From NCBI GenBank assembly GCA_037013495.1, contig CM072806.1, positions 27,344,001 through 27,408,000 of the forward strand: a stretch of 64,000 bases of DNA. The letters run 5' to 3'. Below are positions 45,601 to 58,391 of this stretch, one piece after another. Both the position numbers and the translations under genes were made by a program. This stretch comes from Hippophae tibetana. Taxonomy: Eukaryota; Streptophyta; Magnoliopsida; Rosales; Elaeagnaceae. Positions within the stretch are counted from its first letter, which is position 1. Every line of letters starts with the position of its first letter. A model generated the notes under the pieces. It worked only from the letters and a program-made list of their open reading frames with translations, did no database searches and was not told the origin of the DNA.

Positions 45601-48600
45601 TCGACTGAATTTTTTAAAAATTATAAACAAAATCTTTAAATGGAGAGATACAATTTGATCATTATTTTTGAGTGATCTATTGGGCTTAAGTTGCTTAATT
45701 TCTTTTCTCTCTTTGTTTTTCGTCTTTCTATATGTGAATATATGTCTTTTTTATTATGCTTTTCTTTTTGACAATTCTTCTTGTCTCTCTCTTACTATTT
45801 CATTGGTATGCACAGTATGTTAAATGTCATTTTTTGCTTTACATAGTTAACTGATCCTTTACTAGTTCTCCCACATGTTTTTCTTTGACATGTTCCTTAT
45901 GTGCATCTATCTTGCATGCTGCCCAATTTTTCCATTGTGGTCTTTTGTATGCTCATCACTTCATATGATCTTCATGTAGAGTTGAAATACTAGGATTATG
46001 CTTTCTGCTGTCTTCTTTTCATATGCAATATAATATAGATTGCATCTTACATGTTTTTACTAGGTTTTTCTTTCCTATACCTAGTATGATGTATATTGAT
46101 CCTCTGTCTTTCTTCTATTAATGTGTGTTCTTATTTTTCCCAATCTTCTTTCTCTTGTGTTTTATGTGTATCTTTGGAGATTTTTGAAATGTTATTTCAT
46201 ACCTATACCTTTGTGTGTCTTACTATTTTGTGCTTACTCTAGTTTTTCTTTTAGATCTATATGTCATATGGTTTATTTACTTAACTTTAGGACTTATAAC
46301 ATACTTGCAACGCTTTATCTAAACTTGTGTGATTTTTTAGCACTTTTGTTTGTTGAGATGTTGTCCCTATTCAAGCATGTCTTGTGTTTCTGTGTTAGAA
46401 CCCATACATTTTTCACTTGCTTAGATGTTTTAGTAACATCCCATGTTTCTTTTTCTCTTGTGGATGTTCCTTGTGAAGTTCAGTAGTTAGTCGATTTCCT
46501 TCTTTCTCTTAACTAACAATGATGTGATTTTGTTGTTTGTATTTTTTGAGGCACTTTCCACTTCTTCATGGGTCTTGATCTACTTTGAGACCCTCATTGT
46601 CTTCTCACTTCCAAATTATTTTATTGTGTTTTGTGAGAATGATGTCATTACTCTTTCCTATCCTACTACATGTAAAATGAATTCTAGAAGGATTATATTT
46701 ATTTTTGTTTGGCATGCATTTGACCTGAATTGAAATATGGATGTTTTCACATGTGTATTTATTGAGAGCATGTATAGCTAAATTTTTCATGTTGATTTCT
46801 TATAATTACATCTCTTCTTTACACTTACAATATCTTTGTGAATTTGTATGGTCATTGTTGAGAAGTTTGTGTGGATCTCTTGCTTTGATAATTTTTATTT
46901 TTTCTAACAAGCTCTAGAATTCACCTTTAGTATCTCTCAAGGTGAAATCCTAAGTTCTTCTTGGATAGAAAGAGGATTTAGGCCATCCTTGATTCGTTTG
47001 ACATTTTCTTTCCACCAAGGTTCTCATATCCTTAGTCTCCTACTTTGTGCCATTGTGTTATCCATTCATTTTTTGCTCCTAAATACTGGCTTAACCCAAA
47101 TATTTATTCTAGCTTACCTTCTACAACCTTTGTTGAGCTTGTCTATTCTAGGTTTTTCTACTTTACCCACTTGGTTTCTTCAAAAAGGGGGAAAAATAAG
47201 GGTGATAAATAAATGTTGAATATATAAAAAATATGGAAAATTGAAAAAAAGGAAAACGAAAAGAAGTATTGAGAGTTGCTTGTCTTAAAACAAAGGAAAA
47301 AGGAATGAAAATAAAAGAAAAGTGAAATGGTGAGTATGTTGAGACAATGTTACATAAACATCTTATTTGTATACTATTTTTTCAACTTCATTAGCTAAAG
47401 TTTGAGAAGTAAAGAAAAAATAACCCTTTTTTGAGGGTATAAGTATCATAGATTTGGACTTTTCTTTTTTATTGGATCAACAAAGGTATGTTCAAACTTA
47501 AATGTCTTCTCTCCCCTACCCTCACCTAAGCTTCTCATTACAATCTTTGAAATACATTTTCATTTCTTCTTGGATAGCACTTACATTAGTGAAGATAGAG
47601 ACTAATTGTGGACATATGAAGCTTGGTTCAAGTTGAGTTTATATTTAGATTTACTTAGTTCGCATAAGCATATCATTATGGCATATAGAGTAAACAAATT
47701 TTACATATCACACATTATGCATGGTATCAAAAATTTAGTTATACCCTTATATGAATATATCATGGATTGATGTACATGTGGATTTTATGTTAAATGTATT
47801 TTTTTCCTCTATGAACCCTCTCTAATTCATTGAACATGTTTTATTTACTACCCTTATTTTGTATTTCATGTTGACTATTGTGTGCATATTCCTTTGTGTT
47901 TGAGGGTTTTCAAGTTGAATGCATAACTTGTTTATTATATAACATGCATACTTTTAGAGGGAGAGGTGTGTGCCTTGTGTTTTCTATCAAGGAAGTACAA
48001 TGTTTGTTTTACTTCTTGTTGTTTGCTCAATTTGTGAGTTTTTGTTATGCTGCATGTTCATGTGGTACTTCCTTCTCTATAAAGTATCACTATTTGAACC
48101 TTAGTATAACATGTTGCATAAATTGTATGCAATCTCTGGATTCACATGTCTATCTTTATGTTTTCGTGCTTATGCTTCCTTCTTGCATGCATCTTGCTTA
48201 TCATTCGTTGCCTAGTAACTATTGCCCAAATTCATGACATATGTTTTCTTGGGTAGATTAAGATGTTTTCTATCTTTACTTATCTTTGGTTGCTCGTGCA
48301 TTTTGTTTGTTTCATGTTGCATGTTCCTACCTTGCTAGTGTCTTGGTGTTCTTCTGTGACTTTTTATCTTGAAGTGTGTGGTACTTCTTATTGTCTTTGC
48401 TTTAATCTTACTACATTGAATTAGTGTGAAGATTATATATATATATCATATTTGTATACCTTATCTCCCTCATATAGGGGTATTTATTTGACTCTTTGTG
48501 TCAAAAAGTAGGATAAGTTTCTATGCACAACTATATGTTTTTTTCCATGCTTGTGTTGCATGGGCTATGAGTATATGATTGCACTACATATTTTTTTTCT

Positions 48601-49419
48601 GACATGCATGCATCCAAGTAGAGTGTTGCATAAATTCAAGGAGAGTTGTACATTTTTACTTATGTTTGTGCCTATTGTTGTGCACCTGTGTAGAGGTAAC
48701 ACGATAGTTTGTGGTTAGACAACATACTGCTTCTGCATGATACATTCACTGGGTATGTGTTTGTTTCATATGTACAGGTTAAAGGTGTACAATGAAGTTT
48801 TCATACTTTTAATGTGTTGTATGCAGTGATGTTGAGACCCTTATTTTTCAGAGTGATAGACATTGGATGAGTTGATCCATAAATTTGATAAAGCGCTCAA
48901 GATGGATGCACTTGTAGTAGGTGTCTTTTGGGTTTTGGTATATGTCATTGTATTGTTCATAGCAACAAACAACTTTAGGACATCTTCATGATCATCTCAT
49001 AGTTGATAAGTTTATGTATTTAGTTGTGCAATTTTTTGACACAGAAAGCCAAAACAGAAAATTATAAGTCCCATTGTACTTGTGTCTGTATGTTAGGCTT
49101 TTCATGTACAAAATATGGTGTCTATTTTCTTTTTTACTTAGTGTATTTGTCTTCCTCTATGTAAGATTGGTTACTGCATATCAGTAATTCATGCACACAC
49201 ATAGTTACGTACACTTTGTATGCAAGCATGTTTACACATACCATGGGATATTTTTTCATAGTGTGCATGCTAGGTTGAGAGTTCTTGGTTTTCAACAAGC
49301 GAGCATGCGAGTGAGATGATGTTGTCTCTTGTGGTACTTGGTGTGTTTTAGGTGAGAATATTTATGGATTATACTCAGCATTTTGAAAAATAAAATATAA
49401 TTTCTTAGCACCTGGCCAA
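45601..49419. other. T-rich noncoding region with possible Athila-like post-pol sequence
   Basis: Frames here (e.g. 46121-46486, 47878-48237) are Phe/Leu/Cys-rich with no recognised domain and look fortuitous in T-rich DNA. At 46905-47620 the order GATTTAGGCCATC, an A/G-rich tract, then CTACCCTCACCTAAGC resembles the Athila post-pol region at 58960-59400, so part of the block may be the tail of another Athila-type element. Confidence 0.4.
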
Positions 49420-50325
49420 GGACCTCACCACCACCTTTGGCGAGGTGGTTGTTAAGGTATTCGATGAGGTAGTAAGTGAGGTGTGCGTTCCAAGTTATAT
49501 AAATACGAAACTCTTTTATCTTTTCTCAACCCATTTTTTAAGAGTTAAAACTCTATCAAAATTCACTCTGAGATTTTTACCTATTTTTGAAATTATTTTG
49601 GATAGCATACAACTAATACGAGATATTTTTGTGATTAGTTATCAAATTGTTATCTGTGTGAGTACGTGGTTTGCATGTGTGTCTCCCATACGTGATTTAA
49701 CATTAATACTAAATTGTGTATCCCATGAGGTTGTGAGTTGATACACTTCTAATTACTGATCATTAGTTAACAATCACATTATATTAGATGGTGTTGGCTT
49801 TGGATGATAACAGGGTTCGAGTGTTGAAACAAACAGTTAAAAAAGTAGCAATTGAAGAGAAATATTTGGCAGTTTGGATAGAGGTCTTACCTGATATAGG
49901 CAATAGTGGTTTTACTATCTATTAGTGTTGTAAAATTGTTTACTATTTAGTTAATCATTTACTACTGAGCGGTTGCCTTAGGAAATCGAAGGATGTTATA
50001 ATAAAGATATGGTCTCTATATGGACTTACCTCATTATATCAAGTGTTATGCATGATCACGTATTAAGGTAGTATAATTTGAGTTTGTGTTGTATATGTCC
50101 CAACATATTGAAGCATAAACTTTGATTAGAAAGATTTTTTGTTTACTGGCTTTTTTCTTCGATATATAATATTTGTTATTCAAGTTATCTGCTTTTTGAT
50201 CTTATACTATTTTTTTATACTGCTACGTGATTTGCATAAGTTCTTATTTCTTATTTTTGTAACTAAGGCTGAGTCTTTAAGGAGTCTGTATCTCCTTACC
50301 ATGGTTCTATATTGGATTATGGACA
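49420..50325. other. Unassigned region with an LTR-promoter-like patch
   Basis: ACCTGGCCAAGGACCTCACC and related GAGGTGGT words precede TTATATAAATACG (TATA-like, near 49497) and a pyrimidine-rich stretch, as in an LTR U3/R junction. No matching second copy or coding region was recognised; open frames are short and T-rich. Confidence 0.35.
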
Positions 50326-50594
50326 CTTTCAAGTTACACTTCTCACTACACAAGGCACTCCCAATAGAGAACAATGTAGAGTGTGTAGTATTTTAGGACA
50401 TGTACTAATACTGTCCCTACCAAAGAGAAGTTATTGCAAGGTGGAGATATCATACTAATACCTGGTTGTATACCGAGTTGTGACTCTTTCAAGTTACACT
50501 TCTCACTACACAAGGAATTCCTAATAGAGAATAATGTGAAGTGTGTAGTATTTTGGACATGGTACTAATACTTGTCCCTACCAAAGAGAAGTTA
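50326..50594 (+). repeat. 160-bp-period tandem duplication next to the Athila 5' LTR
   Basis: CTTTCAAGTTACACTTCTCA starts copies at 50326 and 50486. Each runs about 109 bp to ACCAAAGAGAAGTTA, with few differences. The second copy ends 20 bp before the LTR. Confidence 0.92.
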
Positions 50595-50613
50595 CTAGAC
50601 CTAGGTATATTCC

Positions 50614-52741
50614 TGATAACTGTATTTTATATAGTTATTTTTATCTATTTTATTAATTATAATTGCTATGTTCTTGACATTTTTTGTAAATTTTAGTAAA
50701 ATAAATTAATATTTACCTTTTATGTTTTAAGAAATACATTTTTAATAAAATCAAATAATTTGAATCGAAACCGTATTTAATTCCTAATTTATGTCCACAA
50801 ATATAATTTCAAATAATAGAGTTCTTAATTACGATTTATAAAAGTCGAAAATATAATTAAAATTAAAATCGGGCTTAATGTTAATTATTAAAAGTTTAAA
50901 ATTTTAATTTTAATTAGAAAAGGGATTAACTGTAATTAAAGAAAGTTTAGAAATTAATTTGAATTAAATTTGTGCGTCAAAATGCAATTAATAAAAAGTT
51001 GAATTTCTGCGCAGGAGAAGAGCCACTCGCGACATTCACAATGCCCAACACACACCGCTCGATCATCCCATCAACGGTCAAGATTGGGCACGTGAAGTCT
51101 AGACGCAACCAAAGCGATTAGGCCAGAATTCTTGAAGCGCGCATCTCGGCACACGTGGGGTCCACCTACCACGCAGACTAGCGTGTACGGTGGGACCCAC
51201 ATGTCGGCTGCGCAGAATTTCCCCAAGGCGCATCGCTCACCGTTGGATCAGTTGAACGGTCCAGATTGAAACACGTGGAACCAAGCTGTCGCATACCGAG
51301 CAGCTTGCCTATCATCCCATGCGACGCGGTTCATCCAAGCAGTGTGCACCCTCGCGTTTCAACGACAAATAAGCAGCCACGTGTCTCCTAAATATTGCAA
51401 CCAATAACATGACGACATGTGGCATGTATTTGGTGAAATAAAAACGCAGAAACGACGCCCACTTCCAGTCGTTAACACACTTCCAGCCCGAGGAAATCTC
51501 GTGCGTTACGATCCATCTCTCCATCCACCCGGCCTACCCACCCAATGAAAAGCTTCCACGTGTCTCTTTATTTCTCGCAGCCAATCACATGGAGACATGT
51601 GGTATGCATAAAAGAAAAAAAATCAGAAACGCGCAGAATGGATTTCACGCGTGTTGTTATTTTAATTCCCCCATGCATTTTTGTCCCCCATTGATAAAAA
51701 AAGAATAATAAAAAAAAGTAAAGAATAATTGGAAATTTGGGATATATTTCGTACGCGAAAAGGAATTTTTTTTTTCAGTTTTCATTTTTTCATTTTTAGC
51801 TCGTAGTTCTTGTTTCATTTTTCTCTCCTCACATTTTCTTTATTTTTCCTTTTTGTGTGTTTTGTATAACACGCAGAACGTTTATTTGACGTTTTTGTGT
51901 TGTATTTTCTTAGAGAAATTATAGAGAAAGAAGACAACGAAGAAGAAGGAAAGGGAAGAAATTTATTTTTCATTGAGAAATCGTGAAAGAGTTTCTCCTA
52001 ATCTATTTCTTTTAATTTTTGTTTCTCTGCAATGTTTTATTTTTGTTGTGTTGTAATTTTAATTTCTACTATGAACTAATTTATTTGTTCTAGGATTGCA
52101 GTGTAGCATAAATTATGAAACTTGAATTAATTATTTTTGAATGATTTATGGAACTATTTTAAGTTGTTTATTTTATCTGTGTTTAATGCTTTTAATTATC
52201 GGAAGATTAATTAATTGATATGTGACACTTAAATAAACTTGAAAAAAGCATTTTTGTGTGTTGTTCGTGATAAAATAACATATATACATAAGGGATAGAA
52301 ATATACTTTTCTTGTATGTGTAACTATTTGAGAACTCATAACTTAATAAATCTGGTTGAATTTAATTCTCATAGGAATATAATGAATCAGTTTAACTAGA
52401 TGTGTTTGTATGGAGCTTGAAAGAGATATATGGATAAATTAGGAGTTCTTGGTTAACAACTTAAAACATGAGAACATAAATCAAGATAAAATAAAATATT
52501 CAAGTGGATTAATTTGTGTAAATTGCAATCCTAGAATTTTCGTACAAACTGTTAAAAAAAATTATTAGTTTAGTCAAACTGCATCAAATTATTGATTGTT
52601 TGGATAAAATCAGGATTAAATAATTTTAGTAATTAACGAAAGTTGGTAACAAATCTCTGTGGGAATGATATTTTACTTATCATATTATTACTTGTGACCG
52701 TGTATACTTGCACGATTTTATGTTCTTAAAAAGTGACAACA
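50614..52741 (+). repeat. 5' LTR of the Athila-type element
   Basis: 2128 bp, TGATAACTG...GTGACAACA. The first 380 bp are AT-rich. A GC-richer part (51010-51660) has four CACGTG G-boxes (near 51154, 51271, 51377 and 51556) and an internal repeat of period about 179 bp (CCACGTGTCTC...CCAATMACATG). Short open frames in this part are not genes. It is longer than the 3' LTR because of segments near 51480 and 51800-51890. Confidence 0.95.
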
Positions 52742-52747
52742 AGTTTT

Positions 52748-52766
52748 TGGTGCCGTTGCCGAGGAT
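52748..52766 (+). promoter_or_regulatory. Primer-binding site, tRNA-Asp type
   Basis: TGGTGCCGTTGCCGAGGAT starts 6 bp after the 5' LTR. It complements the 3' end of plant tRNA-Asp (TGGCGCCGTTGCCGGGGAT) with two differences, the usual primer of Athila/Tat elements. Confidence 0.85.
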
Positions 52767-52949
52767 TTGTTTTACTTATTTTTGTTGATATTAGTACCAA
52801 TTAATCTGATTTTAGTTCAAATTTTTTTTTTGGTTTTATTGTTTATTGTTATTTTCTTAGATTTTTGTGTTTATGTTTTTATTTTTATTTTTTTACTGTA
52901 CTAGAATTATTTATTTATTTTTAGATTTTTGGATTAAGTGGAACGTTGT

Positions 52950-55900
52950 ATGCGACGCATAAGAAATCTTGGCATAGTTCCGTTAGATCTAGAAATCAAT
53001 AGAACTATTTTGAACTTAAAGAAAAATAATAAACAAGAAACCTTAAAACATCTAGTTATGGATCATGAAATTCCAGAAGTAGAAGAACCAAAATCCTTAA
53101 GAGATTATGCAGTGCCTATGGTTGGCGGCATTCTTTTAAGCATAAGAAGACCATCAATTCAAGCTAATAATTTTGAAATTAAGCCTGCAATAATTCATAT
53201 GATTCAAACTTCGGTTCAATTTGGAGGTTTACCCCATGATGATCCAAACTCCCATATTGCAAATTTTCTAGAGATTTGTGACACTTTTAGGCATAATGGA
53301 GTCACTGATGATGCTATTCGTTTGAGATTTTTTCCTTTTTCACTTAGGGAAAAGGCAAAATATTGGTTGAATTCATTGCCATGTGGATCTATCACTACTT
53401 AGGAGGATTTGGCGCAAAAAGTTTTAGCCAAATATTTTCCACCGGCAAAGATTGCACGAATGAGGAATGAAATCACTACTTTTATGCAATTTGACTCAGA
53501 GTCATTATATGAAGCATTGGAGAGGTACAAGGAGCTACTTAGAAGATGTCCTCACCACGGATTACCGAAGTGGCTTCAAGTTCAAACATTTTATAATAGT
53601 TTGATGGGTTAAACTAGAAACATGATTGACGCTGCAGCAGGTGGTGCTCTAATGGGGAAATCAATTAATGAAGCCTACAACTTATTAGAGGAAATGGCTT
53701 CAAATAGCTATGAGTGGCCATCAGAGAGGATGTTGCCTAAGAAAGCAGCTGGAATTCATGAGATTAATGCTATGACCGCTTTAACTGCACAAGTATCCGC
53801 TTTGGTGAAAAAGATGGATACTATGGGTGTCCATTCTATTCAGAGTCCTTTTGTTACATGTGAAATTTGCAATGGAAATCATGCCAGTGAGAGATGTCCT
53901 CACAACTCTGAATCTGTCAAATTTGTTTCCAATTATAATAGGAATCAAAACAATCAAAACAATCCCTATTCCAACACTTACAATCCAGGGTGGAAGAATT
54001 ACCCTAACTTTTCTTGGAGTAATAATCAAGGCCAATCATCTTCTATGAAGCCCACTCATCCTCCAGTTTTTCATAATCAAGTCCCACAACAAGAGAGAAA
54101 GCCTTCATTGGAAGATATGTTTGCTCAATACATGGCTAAGAATGAGACTATTCTCCAGAATCAGGCAACATCTATTAGAAATCTTGAAGTTCAATTGGGT
54201 CAACTAGCTACTGCTATCAACAACCGCCCTCAAGAAGCTTTACCTAGTGATACCGAAGTCAATCCAAAAAGGGAAGGAAAAGAGCATTATAAAGCAGTTA
54301 CATTGAGAAGTGGAAAAGAGTTAGAAGAAATACACAAGCCCATTTCTCCACCAACTCTTATTGTTGAAGCTATTGACCCAGAAAAACAAGAGAAAGCTGA
54401 TGAGAGGGTCGAAGAGAATGAATTAATAGAGAATCCTGTAATAAAACCATTTTTAGATAATCTCAAGCCTTATAATCCACCAATTCCATTTCCTCAACGC
54501 TTCCACAAGCAAAAGTTGGATAAACAGTTCTCCAAGTTTCTTGAAGTATTTAAGAAACTTCATATTAACATTCCTTTTGCTAATGCCTTGGAGAAAATGC
54601 CCAGTTATGTGAAATTTATGAAAGACATTTTGTCTAAGAAGATAAGGTTAGGTGATTTTGAGATAGTTGCTCTCACAGAGGAGTGCAGTGCCATCCTTCA
54701 AAAGAAGCTACCACCTAAGCTTAAAGATCTAGGAAGTTTCACCATTCCTTGTACTATTGGTGAGAAAGTTTTTGGTAGAGCTCTGTGCGATCTGGGTGCA
54801 AGCATTAATTTGATGCCATTATCCATCTATCAGAGGCTTGGATTAGGAGAAGCACAACCGACCACTGTGACTTTTCAACTTGCAGATAGGTCTTTGAAAC
54901 ACCCAAGAGGCATTATAGAGGATGTGCTTGTCAAGGTTGACAAGTTTATCTTTCCTGCAGATTTCATAATTCTTGACATGGAGGAAGATAAAGAGATTCC
55001 TATTATTCTGGGGAGACCATTTTTAGCAACTGGTAGGACTTTGATTGATGTTCAAAAAGGAGAGCTCACCATGAGAGTTCAAGACCAAGAGATAACTTTC
55101 AATATCTTTAAAGCTATGAAATTTCCAAGAGAATCTGATGATTGCTTTAGAGTTGACATGGTGAATGCGTTAGTTGAAAGCAATTTCAGGGAAAACTTGA
55201 GTATTGATGCTTTGGAACTTGCACTTGTGAATGACAATATTATTTATAACTTTGATTCTCTTGAATATCTCAAGTTACTTGAAGTATCTCCACAACTCTT
55301 TAGTCCTCAAACTGAAGAAGAGGCATCACAAGTTGTAACACCGTCTAAGTTTACCTATGTGAAGCCATCTATGGAACAAAAACCACTATTAGAGCTTAAG
55401 CCATTGCCTAACCATCTAAGGTATGCTTATTTGGGTGAAATGTCTACCATGCCTGTGATTATTTCAGCATCTCTAGATGAAGATCAAGAAAAGAAGTTGT
55501 TAAGAGTGTTGAGAAATTACAAGCTAGCATTAGGGTGGTCTATAGGTGACATTAAAGGAATTAGCCCCTCACTATGCATGCACAATATCTTGTTTGAGGA
55601 ATATTTCAAGCCTACTATTGAGCATCAACGTCGTTTGAATCCAATCATGAAGAAGGTAGTAAAAGATGAGATCATTAAGTGGTTAGATGCATGTATTATC
55701 TATCCTATTTCAGATAGCTCTTGGGTCAGCCCAATTCATTGTGTTCCGAAGAAAGGAGGAATTACAGTGGAGGCTAATAGCAATAATGAGCTGATTCCCA
55801 CAAGGAAAGTGATGGGTTGGCGGGTATGCATGGATTATCGGAAGCTCAACAAGGCCACTCGAAAGGATCATTTTCCTCTTCCATTTATTGACCAAATGCT

Positions 55901-58391
55901 AGACAGATTGATAGGACATTCTTTCTATTGTTTCTTGGATGGATATTCGGGATACAACCAAATTACTATCGCGCCTGAGGATCAAGAGAAGACCACTTTC
56001 ACTTGTCCATATGGAACTTTTGCTTTCCGAAGAATGCCGTTTGGACTTTGCAATGCCCCAGCCACTTTTCAAAGGTGTATGATGGCTATCTTCTCAAACA
56101 TGGTGGAAAATTTTATTGAGATATTTATGGATGACTTCTCAGTGTTTGGAGATTCATTTGATATGTGCTTGCATAACCTTTCTTTGGTCCTACAAAAATG
56201 CGAAGAAACAAACTTGGTTTTAAATTGGGAAAAGTGCCACTTCATGGTAGAAGAAGGTGTTGTTCTCGGCCATCTAATTTCGTTCAAAGGAATTGAAGTG
56301 GATAGGGCAAAGATTGAAACCATTGAGAAACTACCACCTCCAACATCGGTGAAAGGAATTATAAGTTTTCTTGGTCATGCAGAATTCTATAGGCGATTCA
56401 TAAAGGATTTTTCCAAGATATCTAAGCCTCTTTGCAACCTTTTGGAGAAAGATACAAAATTTACATTTGACGAAGATTGTTTTGAAGCTTTCTGGGTTTT
56501 GAAAGAAAAGTTGATCATGGCTCCCATCATTATTGCACCAGATTGGAATCTACCTTTCGAGCTCATGTGTGATGCCAGTGATTTTGCGGTAGGAGCTGTT
56601 TTAGGACAACGAAAAAAGAGAGTTTTCCATGCCATATACTATGCCAGCAAAACTTTGACCGAAGCTCAACTGAATTATGCTACCACTGAAAAAGAATTAC
56701 TTGCTGTTGTATATGCTTTTGAAAAGTTCCGATCCTACCTAATCGGCACTAAGGTGACAGTTTATACGAATCATGCTGCTATAAAATATCTTATGGCTAA
56801 GAAAGATGCAAAACTGAGATTGATTAGATGGATCCTCCTACTGCAAGAATTTGATTTGGAGATCAAGGATAAGAAGGGAACCGAAAATCAAGTGGCTGAT
56901 CATCTATCGAGATTGGAGAATAATGATGGAGCCGTGGACAAGACCATCATTGGTGAGACTTTTCCTGATGAGCAACTATTTTCCTTTGATCATAGAAGTG
57001 TGCCATGGTACGCAGACTATGTTAATTATATCGTAAGTAATGTGCTCCCACCTGAATTATCTTTCCAACGGAAGAAAAAATTCTTACACAATGTTAAGTA
57101 CTATTTATGGGATGAGCCTTACTTGTTTAAGCATTGTGCAGATCAAATTATCAGAAAATGTGTCCCAAAGGAAGAAATTGAAAATATACTTAAACATTGT
57201 CATTCTTCAGCCTATGGGGGCCATTTTGGAAGAGAAAGAACAGCGGCTAAGGTTCTGCATTCTGGTTTTTACTGGACAAATCTGTTTAAAGATGCACATT
57301 TCTTTGTCTCACAATGTGACAGGTGCCAAAGAGTTGGTAACATTTCTAAGAAACACGAGATGCCTCTAAACAACATTCTTGAGGTAGAAATATTTGACGT
57401 TTGGGGAATTGATTTCATGGGGCCTTTTATCTCTTCCTACAACAACCTCTACATTCTGGTTGCTGTGGATTATGTTTCTAAGTGGGTAGAAGCAATTCCC
57501 TTCCCTACCAATGATTCCAAAGTGATGTTGAATTTTCTAAAGAAAAACATTTTTACTCGTTTTGGCACCCCAAGGGCAATCATAAGCGATGCGGGAATTC
57601 ATTTTTGCAACAAATCTTTTGAAACTCTCCTTGCCAAATATGGTGTCACTCACAAGATCGCAACTGCTTACCATCCTCAAACAAGTGGACAAGTTGAGAT
57701 ATCAAATAGAGAGGTGAAGAGGATTTTTGAGAAGACGGTAAATCCTTCAAGGAAGGATTGGTCTAAGAGGTTGGATGATGCACTCTGGCTATACCGAACA
57801 GCATATAAGACACCCATTGGGATGTCCCCATATCGGTTATTGTTTGGGAAAGCTTGTCATCTCTCGGTTGAATTAGAGCACCATGCGTATTAGGCTATCA
57901 AGAATTTAAATTTTGATTTAGGAGCCGTTGGCAAAAAATGTCTCCTACAACTCAATGAGATGGATGAGATTCGTTTACACACATATGAAAATGCTGAGAT
58001 TTATAAGGAAAAGACGAAGAGGTGGCATGACAACAAAATCTTGCATCGACACTTTGAACCAGGACAGAAAGTATTGCTATTCAATTCTTATTTGAAGTTC
58101 TTCTCAGGAAAATCGAAATCTAAGTGGTTAGGGCCTTTCATTATTACCAAAGTACACCCATATGGGGCTGTTGAGATTAAAGGTGAATAATCACAAAATA
58201 CTTTCCAAGTGAACGGGAAAAGACTCAAACATTATTGGGGGGGGGTGACATTAATCGTCAAAAGTCCACCATTTTCTTATCTGATCCAACCTAAAGCAAG
58301 GACAAAGGCAGTTAAGTTGATGACTCTAAATCAAGCGCTTCTTGGGAGGCAACCCATGTGTTTTAGTTTTTATTTATTTATTGTATTTTAG
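52950..58391 (+). pseudogene. Athila-type gag-pol polyprotein frame, interrupted by four in-frame stops
   Basis: One frame holds throughout, with stops at 53400 (TAG), 53610 (TAA), 57891 (TAG) and 58188 (TAA). The longest open part, 53622-57893, has 1423 codons; residues below count from its Met. Gag comes first, then a zinc knuckle [13 protein letters not shown] (about 80-92), protease [11 protein letters not shown] (Asp 390), [25 protein letters not shown] and FMDD (835-838), and RNase [14 protein letters not shown] (Asp 984) with TEKE, YTNH (1050, normally TDH) and NQVADHLSR. Integrase has an HHCC region ([11 protein letters not shown]...CDRCQ) and catalytic D1264, D1323 and E1359 (D-X58-D-X35-E). 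After the third stop the integrase C terminus continues (WLGPFIITKVHPYGAVEI). The GTG at 52938 is not the start; ATG at 52950 is the first Met. Confidence 0.92.

Noticed and set aside
46121..48237. Several plus-strand frames of 60-121 codons
   Set aside because: Phe/Leu/Cys-rich translations expected from T-rich DNA; no domain, no start context, no splice logic.
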